This document shows positions 1-6,972 of a stretch of DNA of 33,613 nt, piece by piece. The translations under genes were made by a program, and so were the position numbers. The stretch lies in NCBI RefSeq assembly GCF_001712795.1, contig NZ_KV757642.1:29176-62788 (forward strand), given 5' to 3'. This DNA is from Nostoc sp. KVJ20. Lineage in GTDB: Bacteria; Cyanobacteriota; Cyanobacteriia; Cyanobacteriales; Nostocaceae. The notes beneath the pieces were generated by a model that saw only the letters and a program-made list of their open reading frames with translations, was not told the DNA's origin and did not search any database. Numbering within the stretch: the stretch's first letter is position 1; each line of letters opens with the position of its first letter.

Positions 1-2
1 GC

Positions 3-1217
3 ATTGTCTTGTTGGGTCAGAACATACAATTACACGAATCCCTAGTCAGATTGATTCCTTATTGTGAAGTCCCTTTACCGAGTATTGACCAAATACTTGA
101 GCATATCACTTCTTATTTACATGACCTACAACAGTCTGCTAGAGAGCAAGAATTAACCTTTACTGTTACGCTTGAAAATGCTGAATTTGAAACTCTTTCT
201 CGTGCAGCGCTGGGTTTAACTTTAGAAGAAATTAGCGACTTCCTTCGGTTAACAGTCAAAGAAAACTTAACTAATGATGGTGTCGTTGTTGACGCTGATT
301 TCATCCCTAAAGCCGTCGAGTACAAAACTCGGCTACTCTCTCAAATGGGCATTGAGTTGGGTAAACCTGCGATAATCCCATTCGGCGGTTTGGATCTACT
401 GCGCGAATGGCTGACTCGGCGGCGGCGGCTATTCACACAAGAGGCACGAAGTCTTAGCTTACCCCAGCCAAAAGGTGTGCTACTGGCAGGGCCTCCAGGT
501 ACTGGGAAATCTCACTGTGCCAAAAACATTGCAACTATACTGAATTTACCACTCCTACAACTCGACATTGCATCCCTTTTAGGTTCACTTGTTGGCGAGT
601 CTGAGGGCAATGTCCGCCGCGCACTTAAAACGGCCCAAGCTATTGCCCCATGCGTGTTATGGGTGGACGAAATAGAAAAAGCCCTCTCCGGTAGTGGCGA
701 TACAAGTGGAGTCAGTCAAAGGATTCTAGGCAATATCCTCACGTTTATGTCGGAATCAACCAGTGGCGTGTTTGTCGTGGCAACTTGCAATGACCCTTCT
801 GCACTGCCAACTGAGTTAAAGAGGAAGGGAAGATTTGATGAAAACTTTTTCGTCGATTTGCCGACAGAGCCGGAGCGTGTACAGATTCTAGGAATTCATC
901 TACAACGCTTTGGCATTCATCTGGAATCGGAGTACCTCGAAGCGATCGCTGCCAACACCGCGAAATTTTCAGGGGCAGAACTGGAAACCCTTGCTTCAGA
1001 AGCTGCTCTGCTGGCATTCGATGAGGATAGACCGCAGCAGGTAACACTTGCTGATCTCGAAGCTTGTCGTCAAACCATTACCCCGCTTGCGATTCAGGAC
1101 GCTGCGGCAGTCGAGCGGATGCAGTCCTGGGCATCAACCGCACGACGGGCTAGTAGTCTTGTAGTTGCAGTGAAAACTCAGTCTTTGCGTGCTGCTAAGT
1201 TTCGGAATATGAACTGA
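3..1217 (+). CDS. AAA+ ATPase, Ycf46-like, 5' truncated by window edge
   Basis: The frame is already open at base 3, so the true start lies upstream; the TTG at base 9 is probably internal. Seen in the sequence: Walker A GPPGTGKS at nt 489-512, Walker B LWVDEIEK with its Asp codon at 666, a sensor-1 ATCND stretch with Asn at 789, and KGRFDENFF with a likely arginine finger at 831. A helical lid follows. The region before the ATPase (SIDQILEHI, LTLEEISDFLRL) resembles the N-terminal part of cyanobacterial and plastid Ycf46 proteins, whose role is poorly defined (linked to photosynthesis or CO2 response in some strains). It should be a soluble remodelling ATPase. A strong terminator follows the stop, so it ends its own transcript. 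Family membership is judged from motif order and is fairly secure for AAA+, less so for Ycf46. Confidence 0.85.
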   Translation: MVLLGQNIQLHESLVRLIPYCEVPLPSIDQILEHITSYLHDLQQSAREQELTFTVTLENAEFETLSRAALGLTLEEISDFLRLTVKENLTNDGVVVDADFIPKAVEYKTRLLSQMGIELGKPAIIPFGGLDLLREWLTRRRRLFTQEARSLSLPQPKGVLLAGPPGTGKSHCAKNIATILNLPLLQLDIASLLGSLVGESEGNVRRALKTAQAIAPCVLWVDEIEKALSGSGDTSGVSQRILGNILTFMSESTSGVFVVATCNDPSALPTELKRKGRFDENFFVDLPTEPERVQILGIHLQRFGIHLESEYLEAIAANTAKFSGAELETLASEAALLAFDEDRPQQVTLADLEACRQTITPLAIQDAAAVERMQSWASTARRASSLVVAVKTQSLRAAKFRNMN

Positions 1218-1226
1218 TGAGAAAGC

Positions 1227-1268
1227 GATTGTCTCCTGATTCTATGGGGGCAATCACTCTTTTTTTTT
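1227..1268 (+). terminator. Rho-independent terminator after the AAA+ gene
   Basis: GATTGTCTCC (1227-1236) pairs with GGGGGCAATC (1246-1255), a 10-bp stem with two G-U pairs and a 9-nt loop. Eight T residues follow at 1261-1268. It lies 10 nt after the AAA+ stop codon. Confidence 0.85.
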
Positions 1269-1314
1269 AGTAATTGAAAGCAACCAATTAACATAGTTAA
1301 TAAGGCGAATAAAC

Positions 1315-1671
1315 ATGACGACAGACTTAGTTACTTATTACGGGCAGACTCCAACTATTGACCAACTGGTTGATAAATATGGTGTGTATTTAGAGAAGTT
1401 GGACAGAGAAACTAAGCTTATGCTCCGAATGGCATTAGTAACTTACATTTTTACGTTAGAAAAAGACAGTTCTACTAAGCATACTGTTGCTGAGGCACTT
1501 GAGGATGCATTGTCTAATCTGGGCTTATTAGTTTCATATCCATTGTATAAAAACTTGTTTGAGGATGTCTGCTCTGTTTTAAATGGACTAACAACTCTGG
1601 AAGCGGAAACATTACTTGAAGCACTACAACATCAAATTCGATGGGGCAATGCCCAGAAGTTAGCGAGTTGA
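1315..1671 (+). CDS. small helical protein of unknown function
   Basis: A 118-residue protein starting at the only sensible ATG (1315). I do not recognise the family. It is predicted to be almost entirely alpha-helical, acidic and soluble, with no signal peptide, membrane segment or metal motif (for example TVAEALEDALSNLGLL and LTTLEAETLLEALQ). It sits alone after the AAA+ terminator and only 13 nt before the WGR-domain gene, so the two are probably co-transcribed. It could be a partner or regulator of the WGR protein, but nothing in the sequence proves that. Confidence 0.7.
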   Translation: MTTDLVTYYGQTPTIDQLVDKYGVYLEKLDRETKLMLRMALVTYIFTLEKDSSTKHTVAEALEDALSNLGLLVSYPLYKNLFEDVCSVLNGLTTLEAETLLEALQHQIRWGNAQKLAS

Positions 1672-1684
1672 CTGGGTTAAAAAC

Positions 1685-2242
1685 ATGGAAATCTATTTAG
1701 TCTTTGTTGATGCTATCCGAAACAGCAATAAATTCTGGGCGGCCATTGTCGAAGATGGGAATTTGACAGTCCAGTGGGGGCGAGTTGGTTATCAAGCGCA
1801 AACCAAAGTTCACACATTAGGCAATCATCAGAGGGCGGTTAGTAAATTTAACAATCTGGTAGCCGAGAAAAAAGGTAAAGGCTACCGCGAAAGTCAGCCA
1901 GAAATAGATACCTGTGATGTTTACGAAATTGAGAAAGCTATTGGATTGCTTAATGCAATACGATCTTATGTGATTCATCGGAATTTTGATCAGCATTACA
2001 TTCAACTCCTTAATCAATACTTAAAAATCGTACCCACGCCGTTGGGGATGCAAATTAATCCCTACACAATATACCGAACTCATGCTGATGTGGATCATCA
2101 GCGAGAATTACTCAATTCTTTGTTAACGACACCTGCACCAATTGCTGTTGCGGTGGCTGGTGGTCATACTCCAGAAGCAACAGCAGAACCCAAGGTAGTC
2201 AGTCTTAAAACTATCAGTAAAAACTTCTGGCGACATTTGTAA
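1685..2242 (+). CDS. WGR-domain protein
   Basis: A 185-residue protein. Residues 1-70 form a WGR domain: beta strands, the diagnostic VQWGRVG (W31-G32-R33), then a helix ending KGKGYRES. WGR domains occur in poly(ADP-ribose) polymerases and bacterial MolR-type regulators and are thought to bind nucleic acid. The rest (about 75-185) contains a helical stretch with no family I recognise; no PARP catalytic motif is present. The start ATG at 1685 follows the previous stop by 13 nt, suggesting an operon, and a terminator follows. A DNA-binding or end-recognition role is an inference from the domain alone. Confidence 0.8.
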   Translation: MEIYLVFVDAIRNSNKFWAAIVEDGNLTVQWGRVGYQAQTKVHTLGNHQRAVSKFNNLVAEKKGKGYRESQPEIDTCDVYEIEKAIGLLNAIRSYVIHRNFDQHYIQLLNQYLKIVPTPLGMQINPYTIYRTHADVDHQRELLNSLLTTPAPIAVAVAGGHTPEATAEPKVVSLKTISKNFWRHL

Positions 2243-2248
2243 ACGAAT

Positions 2249-2290
2249 TACCACAAAGCTTATTTAATAGTAGTTTTGTGGTAGTTTTTT
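2249..2290 (+). terminator. Rho-independent terminator after the WGR gene
   Basis: TACCACAAA (2249-2257) pairs perfectly with TTTGTGGTA (2275-2283), followed by GTTTTTT (2284-2290). Confidence 0.85.
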
Positions 2291-2319
2291 ATCGTTGAAA
2301 ATTAAAATAATGAGTGAAT

Positions 2320-2601
2320 ATGGCGAAAATAATTGTTAGTTCTTGGGAATCAGATGGGTATGGACATCATTCTTATATTGATGAGCAAATACATCCTCAA
2401 TACCTAAAAATAAGAGAAATATGCGAACGGTTAGGAATTGATATTCCAGAAATGGACACTCAAATTACGTCACTTAGCACAAGGACAGAGATTATTGCCG
2501 ATGAATCTGTACTGGATTATGTGGAGCCAATTTACCATAGCGATGCAGATGGATTTTCGCCGGATTACTTAGATCGATCCGACTACATCAATGCAGAGTA
2601 A
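2320..2601 (+). CDS. small acidic protein of unknown function
   Basis: A 93-residue protein beginning MAKIIVSSWES if the ATG at 2320 is used; a GTG two codons earlier (2314) is also possible and neither has a clear ribosome site. It is acidic, aromatic-rich and soluble, with a C terminus ending DYLDRSDYINAE. I recognise no domain, membrane segment or metal site. It lies between two hairpins (a terminator at 2249-2290 and a stem-loop at 2610-2638), so it is probably a single-gene transcript. A small regulator or an inhibitor-like acidic protein is possible but unsupported. Confidence 0.6.
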   Translation: MAKIIVSSWESDGYGHHSYIDEQIHPQYLKIREICERLGIDIPEMDTQITSLSTRTEIIADESVLDYVEPIYHSDADGFSPDYLDRSDYINAE

Positions 2602-2609
2602 ATAAAAAG

Positions 2610-2638
2610 ATTCCCCAGTGTCTATTTTACTGGGGAAT
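2610..2638. terminator. stem-loop after the 93-residue gene, possibly bidirectional
   Basis: ATTCCCCAGT (2610-2619) pairs perfectly with ACTGGGGAAT (2629-2638). There is no T run on the plus side. On the minus strand the stem is followed by CTTTTTATTT, so it could terminate transcription arriving from the right. Confidence 0.5.
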
Positions 2639-2671
2639 ATTTGAAGAAGAATTCAGATATTCACCAATTCA

Positions 2672-2699
2672 GGAGCGGAGCCGGAGACTCCGTTGCTCC
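2672..2699. repeat. GC-rich imperfect palindrome, dispersed-repeat type
   Basis: GGAGC (2672-2676) pairs with GCTCC (2695-2699) and GGAG (2677-2680) with CTCC (2688-2691), leaving a small internal loop. It is unlike the AT-rich flanks and resembles the small GC-rich palindromes scattered through Nostoc genomes. Confidence 0.45.
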
Positions 2700-2782
2700 C
2701 CTCAGAACAAGAAAGCGGGGTTAATTGAACTGAATTGAAAAGAAAAATTATATCTTCTCATAACACCAATAGGAAAAATATC

Positions 2783-2983
2783 ATGCCGAGAAAATCCACT
2801 CATTCCACCTCTACTGACCATTCCTGCTTGTGCCTACAGTATCTTCGTCGTTGTGGTGGTAGCGCACGATTATGCAGCATTAACTTTAGTCTTAATATGA
2901 TTCAAATGTTGGTCAATCAAAGAAAAGTAAAGATTAAGAATACTGGTACAGGGTTTTTTATTGAATTGGAGGAATCAGGATGA
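2783..2983 (+). CDS. small basic protein of unknown function
   Basis: A 66-residue protein from the ATG at 2783, preceded by AGGAAA at a suitable distance; the longer TTG start at 2735 looks less likely. It is basic and Cys-containing (HSCLCLQYLRRCGG) and ends in a short beta-like stretch KIKNTGTGFFIEL. The compact helix-then-strand layout could be a tiny DNA-binding fold, but no family is recognisable. Its stop overlaps the start of the next gene (ATGA), showing translational coupling. Confidence 0.55.
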   Translation: MPRKSTHSTSTDHSCLCLQYLRRCGGSARLCSINFSLNMIQMLVNQRKVKIKNTGTGFFIELEESG

Positions 2984-3195
2984 AAGTACAAGTCGAGCAG
3001 CTAACTGCTAACGAATTTTTATGGGCGAAAGAGTGGATAAAAGAGTGTTTGCCTTGGCGCGATTTATCCTGCCCCGAAGAAGTTGAAGAACTCACAGAAC
3101 AAGAAATAATTTCAGGCATCAAAATCCACTATAGCGGAGGGATAAAACAGTTCAAGTCGGCTGTAGAGGATCATATTTTTCCTAGTAATTCATGA
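2980..3195 (+). CDS. small protein of unknown function, coupled to the upstream gene
   Basis: A 71-residue protein whose ATG overlaps the previous stop in an ATGA junction, with a strong GGAGG site just upstream. It is acidic with a tryptophan-rich middle (FLWAKEWIKECLPW) and then helical. No domain is recognised. The tight spacing on both sides places it in the rightward operon of small genes running from about 2.8 to 4.4 kb. Confidence 0.65.
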   Translation: MKVQVEQLTANEFLWAKEWIKECLPWRDLSCPEEVEELTEQEIISGIKIHYSGGIKQFKSAVEDHIFPSNS

Positions 3196-3210
3196 GAATA
3201 AGTGAAACCA

Positions 3211-3555
3211 ATGGCTAATCACAAACAAATTGCTCGTTCAAGTATGCAAGAGCCAAAAGTCCGATTAGTTAAAAGTCATCGTCCAAGAAGACGATTCAAC
3301 TCTAAAGTATTCATTGATCGCACCATAGAAACAACTGCAATTATCTCTCTACTCTTGACTGGCTTTTCAGGGGTTGGAGCAATGGCTTGCTGGGGGCTGG
3401 AGATTATTGAGATAAATGCTAATCCAAACATCATCATCTCTGGTTGGGAGCAGCAAAAAAATATTTGCCTGGGTGCAATGCTGGTCAGTTTTTCCGCCTT
3501 CTTAGGCAGTTCTCTAATCGGAGCAAGTTTTAGTATTCAACGAGATAGATTTTAG
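3211..3555 (+). CDS. small inner-membrane protein, two predicted TM helices
   Basis: A 114-residue protein from the ATG at 3211; a GTG at 3202 would add three residues. A basic cytoplasmic N terminus (RLVKSHRPRRRF) is followed by two hydrophobic segments, around TTAIISLLLTGFSGVGAMAC and CLGAMLVSFSAFLGSSLIGA. The positive-inside rule places the N terminus in the cytoplasm. The family is not recognised. It is the first of several small membrane proteins in this half of the window, which would fit an envelope-associated machine. Confidence 0.65.
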   Translation: MANHKQIARSSMQEPKVRLVKSHRPRRRFNSKVFIDRTIETTAIISLLLTGFSGVGAMACWGLEIIEINANPNIIISGWEQQKNICLGAMLVSFSAFLGSSLIGASFSIQRDRF

Positions 3556-3570
3556 GGAAAGAAACGGGCA

Positions 3571-3783
3571 ATGAAAGAGTACAAAACCAAACATGGCGGC
3601 TACAAAATTGAGACTGCCGAGTTATCAGATGGTGCTGTGGATGTTCATGTTGGGAAGCTGGGCTTTTTGAAAACAACTTGGGCATCACCTTCAACTCAAA
3701 CTTTTGACAATCATACACAAGCTGTTCGCCATGCCAAAAATGCTATTGATAGCGGCAAAATTAATTCAGTTTTTCAACGTTAG
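3571..3783 (+). CDS. small protein of unknown function
   Basis: A 70-residue protein starting MKEYKTKHGGYKIET, 15 nt after the preceding membrane-protein gene with GGGAAAG upstream. The alternating pattern (ETAELSDGAVDVHVGKLG) suggests a beta sheet followed by a C-terminal helix (TQAVRHAKNAIDSG). No known domain is seen. It is very likely co-transcribed with its neighbours. Confidence 0.6.
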   Translation: MKEYKTKHGGYKIETAELSDGAVDVHVGKLGFLKTTWASPSTQTFDNHTQAVRHAKNAIDSGKINSVFQR

Positions 3784-3792
3784 AACACACCA

Positions 3793-4005
3793 ATGGAAAT
3801 TAAGCTAACTACTTCAGAAATTCAAGCCATATTGCAAGGCTGTCAATATACACTGCGGCTTATTAGCAGTAGTCAAGATTATCGCAATATCGAATCCTCC
3901 GAATACTTTTCTACATTGAATGACGTGGTTTTAAACGATGCTTTCAATATTTTGGGGGAAGTCTTGAATGCAATCGATGATATGAAGCAGATGACTCAAC
4001 AGTAA
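3793..4005 (+). CDS. small helical protein of unknown function
   Basis: A 70-residue, acidic, mostly helical protein starting MEIKLTTSEIQAILQG, 9 nt after the previous stop. There is no membrane segment or metal motif. Its position inside a chain of small genes with gaps under 40 nt supports it being real even though the family is not recognised. Confidence 0.6.
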   Translation: MEIKLTTSEIQAILQGCQYTLRLISSSQDYRNIESSEYFSTLNDVVLNDAFNILGEVLNAIDDMKQMTQQ

Positions 4006-4038
4006 ACAGAAAGAATCTAAATTTAGAAGGGTAAGAAA

Positions 4039-4395
4039 ATGACGTTAACTCTGAATAATCGCTCTCGAAACAAAGAATCGTCCCTGACGCAAGCATTACG
4101 GCAGATACAACAGTTGAATTCTAAGATTCAGGAATTAGAGCAGCAGCATCAAGATTATGTGCAGAAGCAACAGAATTTGATTCCAGCGATCGCTGAAATT
4201 TGTATTTCTCCAATACAGGAAATACAGGCGCTGCGGATTCTGATCTGTCGGGGAGAAGCAGCTTGTCGGCAGTACTTGCGCTCGGTGCTAGTCAAACAGG
4301 GTCAGGCTTCAAAAATGACCACAGGACAAATGGAAAAACCCGCTTTAACTAAAAGAGCCAAAAACCAGGGTTTTCTGCAAAGTTCAAAAAAATGA
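4039..4395 (+). CDS. coiled-coil protein of unknown function
   Basis: A 118-residue protein from ATG 4039, preceded by AGAAGGG. Residues about 14-50 form a Gln/Glu-rich coiled coil (LRQIQQLNSKIQELEQQHQ). A hydrophobic middle with two Cys (RILICRGEAACRQYL) and a basic tail (KRAKNQGFLQSSKK) follow. No family is recognised. It closes the small-gene run; a highly structured noncoding element begins about 45 nt downstream and could act as the operon's 3' structure. Confidence 0.6.
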   Translation: MTLTLNNRSRNKESSLTQALRQIQQLNSKIQELEQQHQDYVQKQQNLIPAIAEICISPIQEIQALRILICRGEAACRQYLRSVLVKQGQASKMTTGQMEKPALTKRAKNQGFLQSSKK

Positions 4396-4440
4396 ATTTT
4401 CTTTCTCATAGAGGCGCGGAATCAGTCAGGGCAAGGGATT

Positions 4441-4575
4441 GAGCAGACCATGAGACAGTTATTTTCACGGCATTACTAGGGTTTCGAGCCTCATCGAAAT
4501 CATCCGCGTGTCCCAAAGCCTTGATGCTACCGTGTTTGAGGTCGAGCAGAGTCTCATGGTCTGCTTGCTTTTTAG
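4441..4575 (+). ncRNA. strongly structured element: candidate ncRNA, composite terminator or MITE
   Basis: The outer stem pairs GAGCAGACCATGAGAC (4441-4456) with GTCTCATGGTCTGCTT (4551-4566): 16 bp with one G-U pair. Inside it, CACGG (4466-4470) pairs with CCGTG (4530-4534), and TTTCGA (4482-4487) with TCGAAA (4494-4499). The outer stem is followed by GCTTTTT, so a transcript from the left could terminate here. No protein frame spans it convincingly. It could be a small RNA, a 3' structure of the operon or a mobile palindrome; the sequence alone does not decide. Confidence 0.5.
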
Positions 4576-4600
4576 CGAAGGCACAAAAAAAAGGGGGGTG

Positions 4601-4672
4601 CAGAGGAGCAGAGGAGCAGAGGAGCAGAGGAGCAGAGGAGCAGGGGAGCAGGGGAGCAGGGGAGCAGGGGAG
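4601..4672. repeat. 8-bp tandem repeat, nine units
   Basis: Five copies of CAGAGGAG (4601-4640) are followed directly by four of CAGGGGAG (4641-4672). A pyrimidine-rich complement (CCCCTCTGCACCCCTGCCCC) lies downstream around 4716-4736, so the two could fold together. Similar AGGAGCAGGGG tracts recur weakly near 18225-18250 and 28320-28390. These short tandem repeats are typical of filamentous cyanobacteria and mark intergenic space; the short reading frames across it are not genes. Confidence 0.9.
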
Positions 4673-4806
4673 AAAGAAGAAGTTTTAGGTATACGAATCG
4701 CACTTTAGAAATTCCCCTCTGCACCCCTGCCCCTCTGCAATCCTTACGCTGCTTACCCTTCAGCTTAATAAGCGTGCCATCCCCCTTTAGACTAAATCCC
4801 GTCAAC

Positions 4807-5022
4807 TTATTCGGCTGTACTTTGTGCTTCAGGAATCAAACCCAACTGGTAACGGGCAAGAGTTCCTTGAAGGTGAAGCGCAAATCCTTTTTCCCAAAAG
4901 ACGCGATGCATTTCTGACTCATTCCAGCCCTCCATTGCTTGAACTCGCTTTGCGGCTTCATACAACGGTTCTGGAATAGAAACTCCAGTCTGAACCATTT
5001 TTGGTGTAGTTTTCTTAGGCAT
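4807..5022 (-). CDS. small probable ribbon-helix-helix regulator or antitoxin-like protein
   Basis: A 71-residue protein starting MPKKTTPKMVQTGVSIP, with a good GAGGAGA ribosome site just upstream of 5022. The layout of a short basic N terminus, one strand (VQTGVSIPEP) and two helices (LYEAAKRVQAMEG, NESEMHRVFWEKGFAL) fits a CopG/Arc-type RHH fold, a dimeric DNA binder. It is transcribed away from the 5171 operon, with a near-perfect palindrome between them (5097-5130), the usual setting for a local repressor. No toxin partner is apparent next to it. The fold is inferred from pattern, not from a database match. Confidence 0.65.
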   Translation of the reverse strand: MPKKTTPKMVQTGVSIPEPLYEAAKRVQAMEGWNESEMHRVFWEKGFALHLQGTLARYQLGLIPEAQSTAE

Positions 5023-5096
5023 TTTCTCCTCGACAATAACGCTTACCTAACTTTACCCCTATAGTTCTATGTTTTTGCCGAGAACTTTTTCAGAAT

Positions 5097-5136
5097 AATA
5101 CCTCATCTATAGGGTTATAGATAAGGTATTTATGCT
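5097..5136. promoter_or_regulatory. palindromic operator between divergent genes, with adjacent -10
   Basis: AATACCTCATCTATA (5097-5111) and TATAGATAAGGTATT (5116-5130) are inverted repeats with one mismatch and a 4-nt centre. A -10-like TATGCT follows at 5131-5136, placing the palindrome across the -35 region of the rightward operon starting at 5171. A further half-site CTATAG lies near 5059-5064. A repressor bound here would block the rightward operon and probably control its own gene. Confidence 0.6.
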
Positions 5137-5170
5137 AATCTAGAATTGCAAAGATGTTACGGCTGTTTCT

Positions 5171-5617
5171 ATGGCAGGAACAATTCTGAGGAACGAATAT
5201 GAAAAAATTGTTGGTCAAGTTAGTGATTACACTTGGCCAAGAATTCTTCGTCGATTAGAAATATCTGATACCACCAGTGCCAAAGCTGGGGTAATTCTGC
5301 TGGTAAGAGCTTATGCTCAACTAAAGCTTTTAAATCCCAATCGCACCATTCGATTATCAGATGTTCAACGCTACGAATTTATTTGTTCAAACTTGCCACA
5401 ATTGTCATGCAACGGCGCTCAACTCTTTGAAGCATTACAAAGGCTAGAACCGCGACCATCTAAACCAACAATTTATCGGTGGGGTCAAGAAATTGGAGTG
5501 CCATTTTCTGTGGACAAGATGTATACAGAAATTGAAATTCAGCAATGGGTAAAGAAAATTGCTTCTCAAACTAAATTTAAGTTTCGTCAACCTAAATCAA
5601 TAGGAGTCGCTTCATGA
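5171..5617 (+). CDS. protein of unknown function, first gene of the ATPase operon
   Basis: A 148-residue soluble, mostly helical, basic protein starting MAGTILRNEYEKIV. I recognise no family. The segment PSKPTIYRWGQEIGVPFSVD followed by YTEIEIQQWVKKI resembles a small helix-turn-helix of the MerR/excisionase style (a wing, then residues that choose a site), so DNA binding is plausible. Its stop overlaps the next ATG (ATGA). It lies directly behind the palindromic operator, making it the first gene of the operon that ends in the FtsK-like ATPase. Confidence 0.65.
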   Translation: MAGTILRNEYEKIVGQVSDYTWPRILRRLEISDTTSAKAGVILLVRAYAQLKLLNPNRTIRLSDVQRYEFICSNLPQLSCNGAQLFEALQRLEPRPSKPTIYRWGQEIGVPFSVDKMYTEIEIQQWVKKIASQTKFKFRQPKSIGVAS

Positions 5618-6126
5618 AAGATTTGCAAGAACTTCTCATCGCTAATGGAATCGAAATGAGTTCTGAAGAACTACGCTTGTACTTACAAAAGAAAGACGTA
5701 GATCCCGATGCGATTACTGAGGCAGAAATTATTGCCATCTCTGACGAACTTGTGGCACTCAAAAAAGCTAGTAATTTAATTGTTTCTAGCAATGGTAAAA
5801 CAGCTAAAACTACCAAACGTACTGCCAAAACCAATAAAGCTCAACAGAGCATGAGTGATTATAAAACTTCACTTGCCAATCAAGCCAAGCAGTCGTTAGC
5901 AGAGATACAATCTTTTAATTCTGCAATTACCCAAGGGACACGCGAGTTTGCTCACAAGGAGGCAGTTGAAACAATCGAGACTTTAGCTAATGTGTCTAAC
6001 GAGTATTTAGCAGAAGTAGCACAGTTCGCCAAAGAATTCCAGGGAGAACCAGAAGCCTTTTTTCGGTTCGGTCAAGAGATTACATCGCTCTATCTCTCTG
6101 CTAGCAATGCAGATGCGACCGAATAA
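5614..6126 (+). CDS. helical protein of unknown function with a Lys/Thr-rich linker
   Basis: A 170-residue protein, translationally coupled by ATGA to the gene before it. The N-terminal third is acidic and helical (MSSEELRLYLQKKDVDPDA), the middle is a basic Lys/Thr/Ala linker around residues 68-85, and the rest is a long amphipathic helix run (IQSFNSAITQGTREFAHKEA) with coiled-coil character. There is no membrane segment. The basic linker resembles the Lys/Thr-rich tail of the 160-residue protein at 27791-28273. It could be a structural or DNA-associated partner of the downstream ATPase; the family is unknown. Confidence 0.65.
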   Translation: MKDLQELLIANGIEMSSEELRLYLQKKDVDPDAITEAEIIAISDELVALKKASNLIVSSNGKTAKTTKRTAKTNKAQQSMSDYKTSLANQAKQSLAEIQSFNSAITQGTREFAHKEAVETIETLANVSNEYLAEVAQFAKEFQGEPEAFFRFGQEITSLYLSASNADATE

Positions 6127-6325
6127 ATTCATCTTGGTAGCAGCAGTACTAAATCTGCTGCTATTAACCCTCGTTTTGGGCGTGGCAATATATGGAGCAA
6201 CAAGACCAAACCCATCGCAAAGCATTAAATATTCACCTGAAGAAGGACGGGGAATTGAATCTGTCAGGGCTGACACTAAAAAACCTGACAACAGAAGAAT
6301 TCCTGGTAGTCCAGCAAATTATTGA
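6113..6325 (+). CDS. small single-TM protein overlapping both neighbours
   Basis: A 70-residue protein from ATG 6113 (an ATG two codons earlier, at 6107, is also in frame). A short basic N terminus is followed by one clear membrane helix, FILVAAVLNLLLLTLVLGVA, then a polar basic tail with no recognisable domain. It overlaps the upstream gene by 14 nt and the next gene by 134 nt. The membrane segment lies mostly outside the downstream overlap, which supports it being coding. The ribosome site is weak, so translation may depend on coupling. Confidence 0.5.
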   Translation: MRPNKFILVAAVLNLLLLTLVLGVAIYGATRPNPSQSIKYSPEEGRGIESVRADTKKPDNRRIPGSPANY

Positions 6326-6512
6326 TGAGTCGAGAGTGCGATCGCAGTCCAATAGACAGATTGAGGAATTGATGCAACGGGGAATGATGGCTCAAACTGC
6401 GATCGCAGCAATAACAGTTTTGATGTTTTCATTCATGGGCATATATGGCATAACCCGATATATCGGCTCACAAGTTCAACAAGTTCAGCAAACTTATACC
6501 AATTTTAAGTAG
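6192..6512 (+). CDS. small protein with a C-terminal membrane helix
   Basis: A 106-residue protein from ATG 6192. A soluble, charged N-terminal half (LNLSGLTLKNLTTEEFLVVQ) precedes a membrane helix near residues 68-88 (AQTAIAAITVLMFSFMGIYG) and a Gln-rich tail. Its first 134 nt overlap the tail of the 6113 gene in another frame. A shorter product from a later Met (ELMQRGMMAQ) would avoid the overlap. The family is unknown. The gene ends just before a strong GGGGGGAG ribosome site for the next gene. Confidence 0.55.
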   Translation: MEQQDQTHRKALNIHLKKDGELNLSGLTLKNLTTEEFLVVQQIIDESRVRSQSNRQIEELMQRGMMAQTAIAAITVLMFSFMGIYGITRYIGSQVQQVQQTYTNFK

Positions 6513-6528
6513 TAGGGGGGAGAAAGCA

Positions 6529-6969
6529 ATGTTAGGAAAATGGCTTCCTGGTTTGTTTGGTAGTAAAGGTGATGGAGTAGTATCAACGGATTTAAGAGTT
6601 GGGGATGCTACCCAAATTGAAGGAAATCTCCCTTCATCAATCCGCGAACGCTACACATTGCCAGCTTACACTACAGCAAAGCAGGTTCTTGATGAAGCAG
6701 AAGTGGCTGGCACTCTAAAAGCACAGAAGTGGTTGCACACTAAATTTTCCCGGCATAGGCTCAAGCAGTTGCAATCCTTGGCAGAGATGTATAAAAACCA
6801 ATTGGCATATTCTCAAGAAGCCATGAAGGTTGAGGAAGATTTACAGCGAACCAGAGGGTTACATGGGGAGGCGGTAATTCGTCATGCCTTTGGTTCGCAG
6901 GAACAACAACGCCAGTTGGGGGGATATGAGAAAGCATTTGATGAAGTGGGAGATTCATTCCGATTTTAG
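6529..6969 (+). CDS. protein of unknown function in the ATPase operon
   Basis: A 146-residue protein starting MLGKWLPGLFGSKGDG, with a strong AGGGGGGAG site upstream. The N terminus is Gly-rich and flexible, and the rest is helical and charged with a probable coiled coil around RHRLKQLQSLAEMYKNQL. No membrane helix or catalytic motif is recognised. The start is firm because of the ribosome site and the short gap to the previous stop. The amphipathic N terminus could sit on the membrane next to the neighbouring membrane proteins. Confidence 0.65.
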   Translation: MLGKWLPGLFGSKGDGVVSTDLRVGDATQIEGNLPSSIRERYTLPAYTTAKQVLDEAEVAGTLKAQKWLHTKFSRHRLKQLQSLAEMYKNQLAYSQEAMKVEEDLQRTRGLHGEAVIRHAFGSQEQQRQLGGYEKAFDEVGDSFRF

Positions 6970-6972
6970 GTT

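Noticed and set aside
942..949. HIP1 octamers (GCGATCGC) here and at many other places
   Set aside because: They are a general feature of cyanobacterial genomes and not specific regulatory sites; used only as a host clue.
4441..4566. Possible tRNA or integron attC site
   Set aside because: No acceptor, anticodon and T-arm arrangement fits, and the attC core sequences are absent.
4508..4708. Short frames over the octamer repeat on both strands
   Set aside because: They encode only low-complexity repeats and overlap the structured element; no ribosome site.
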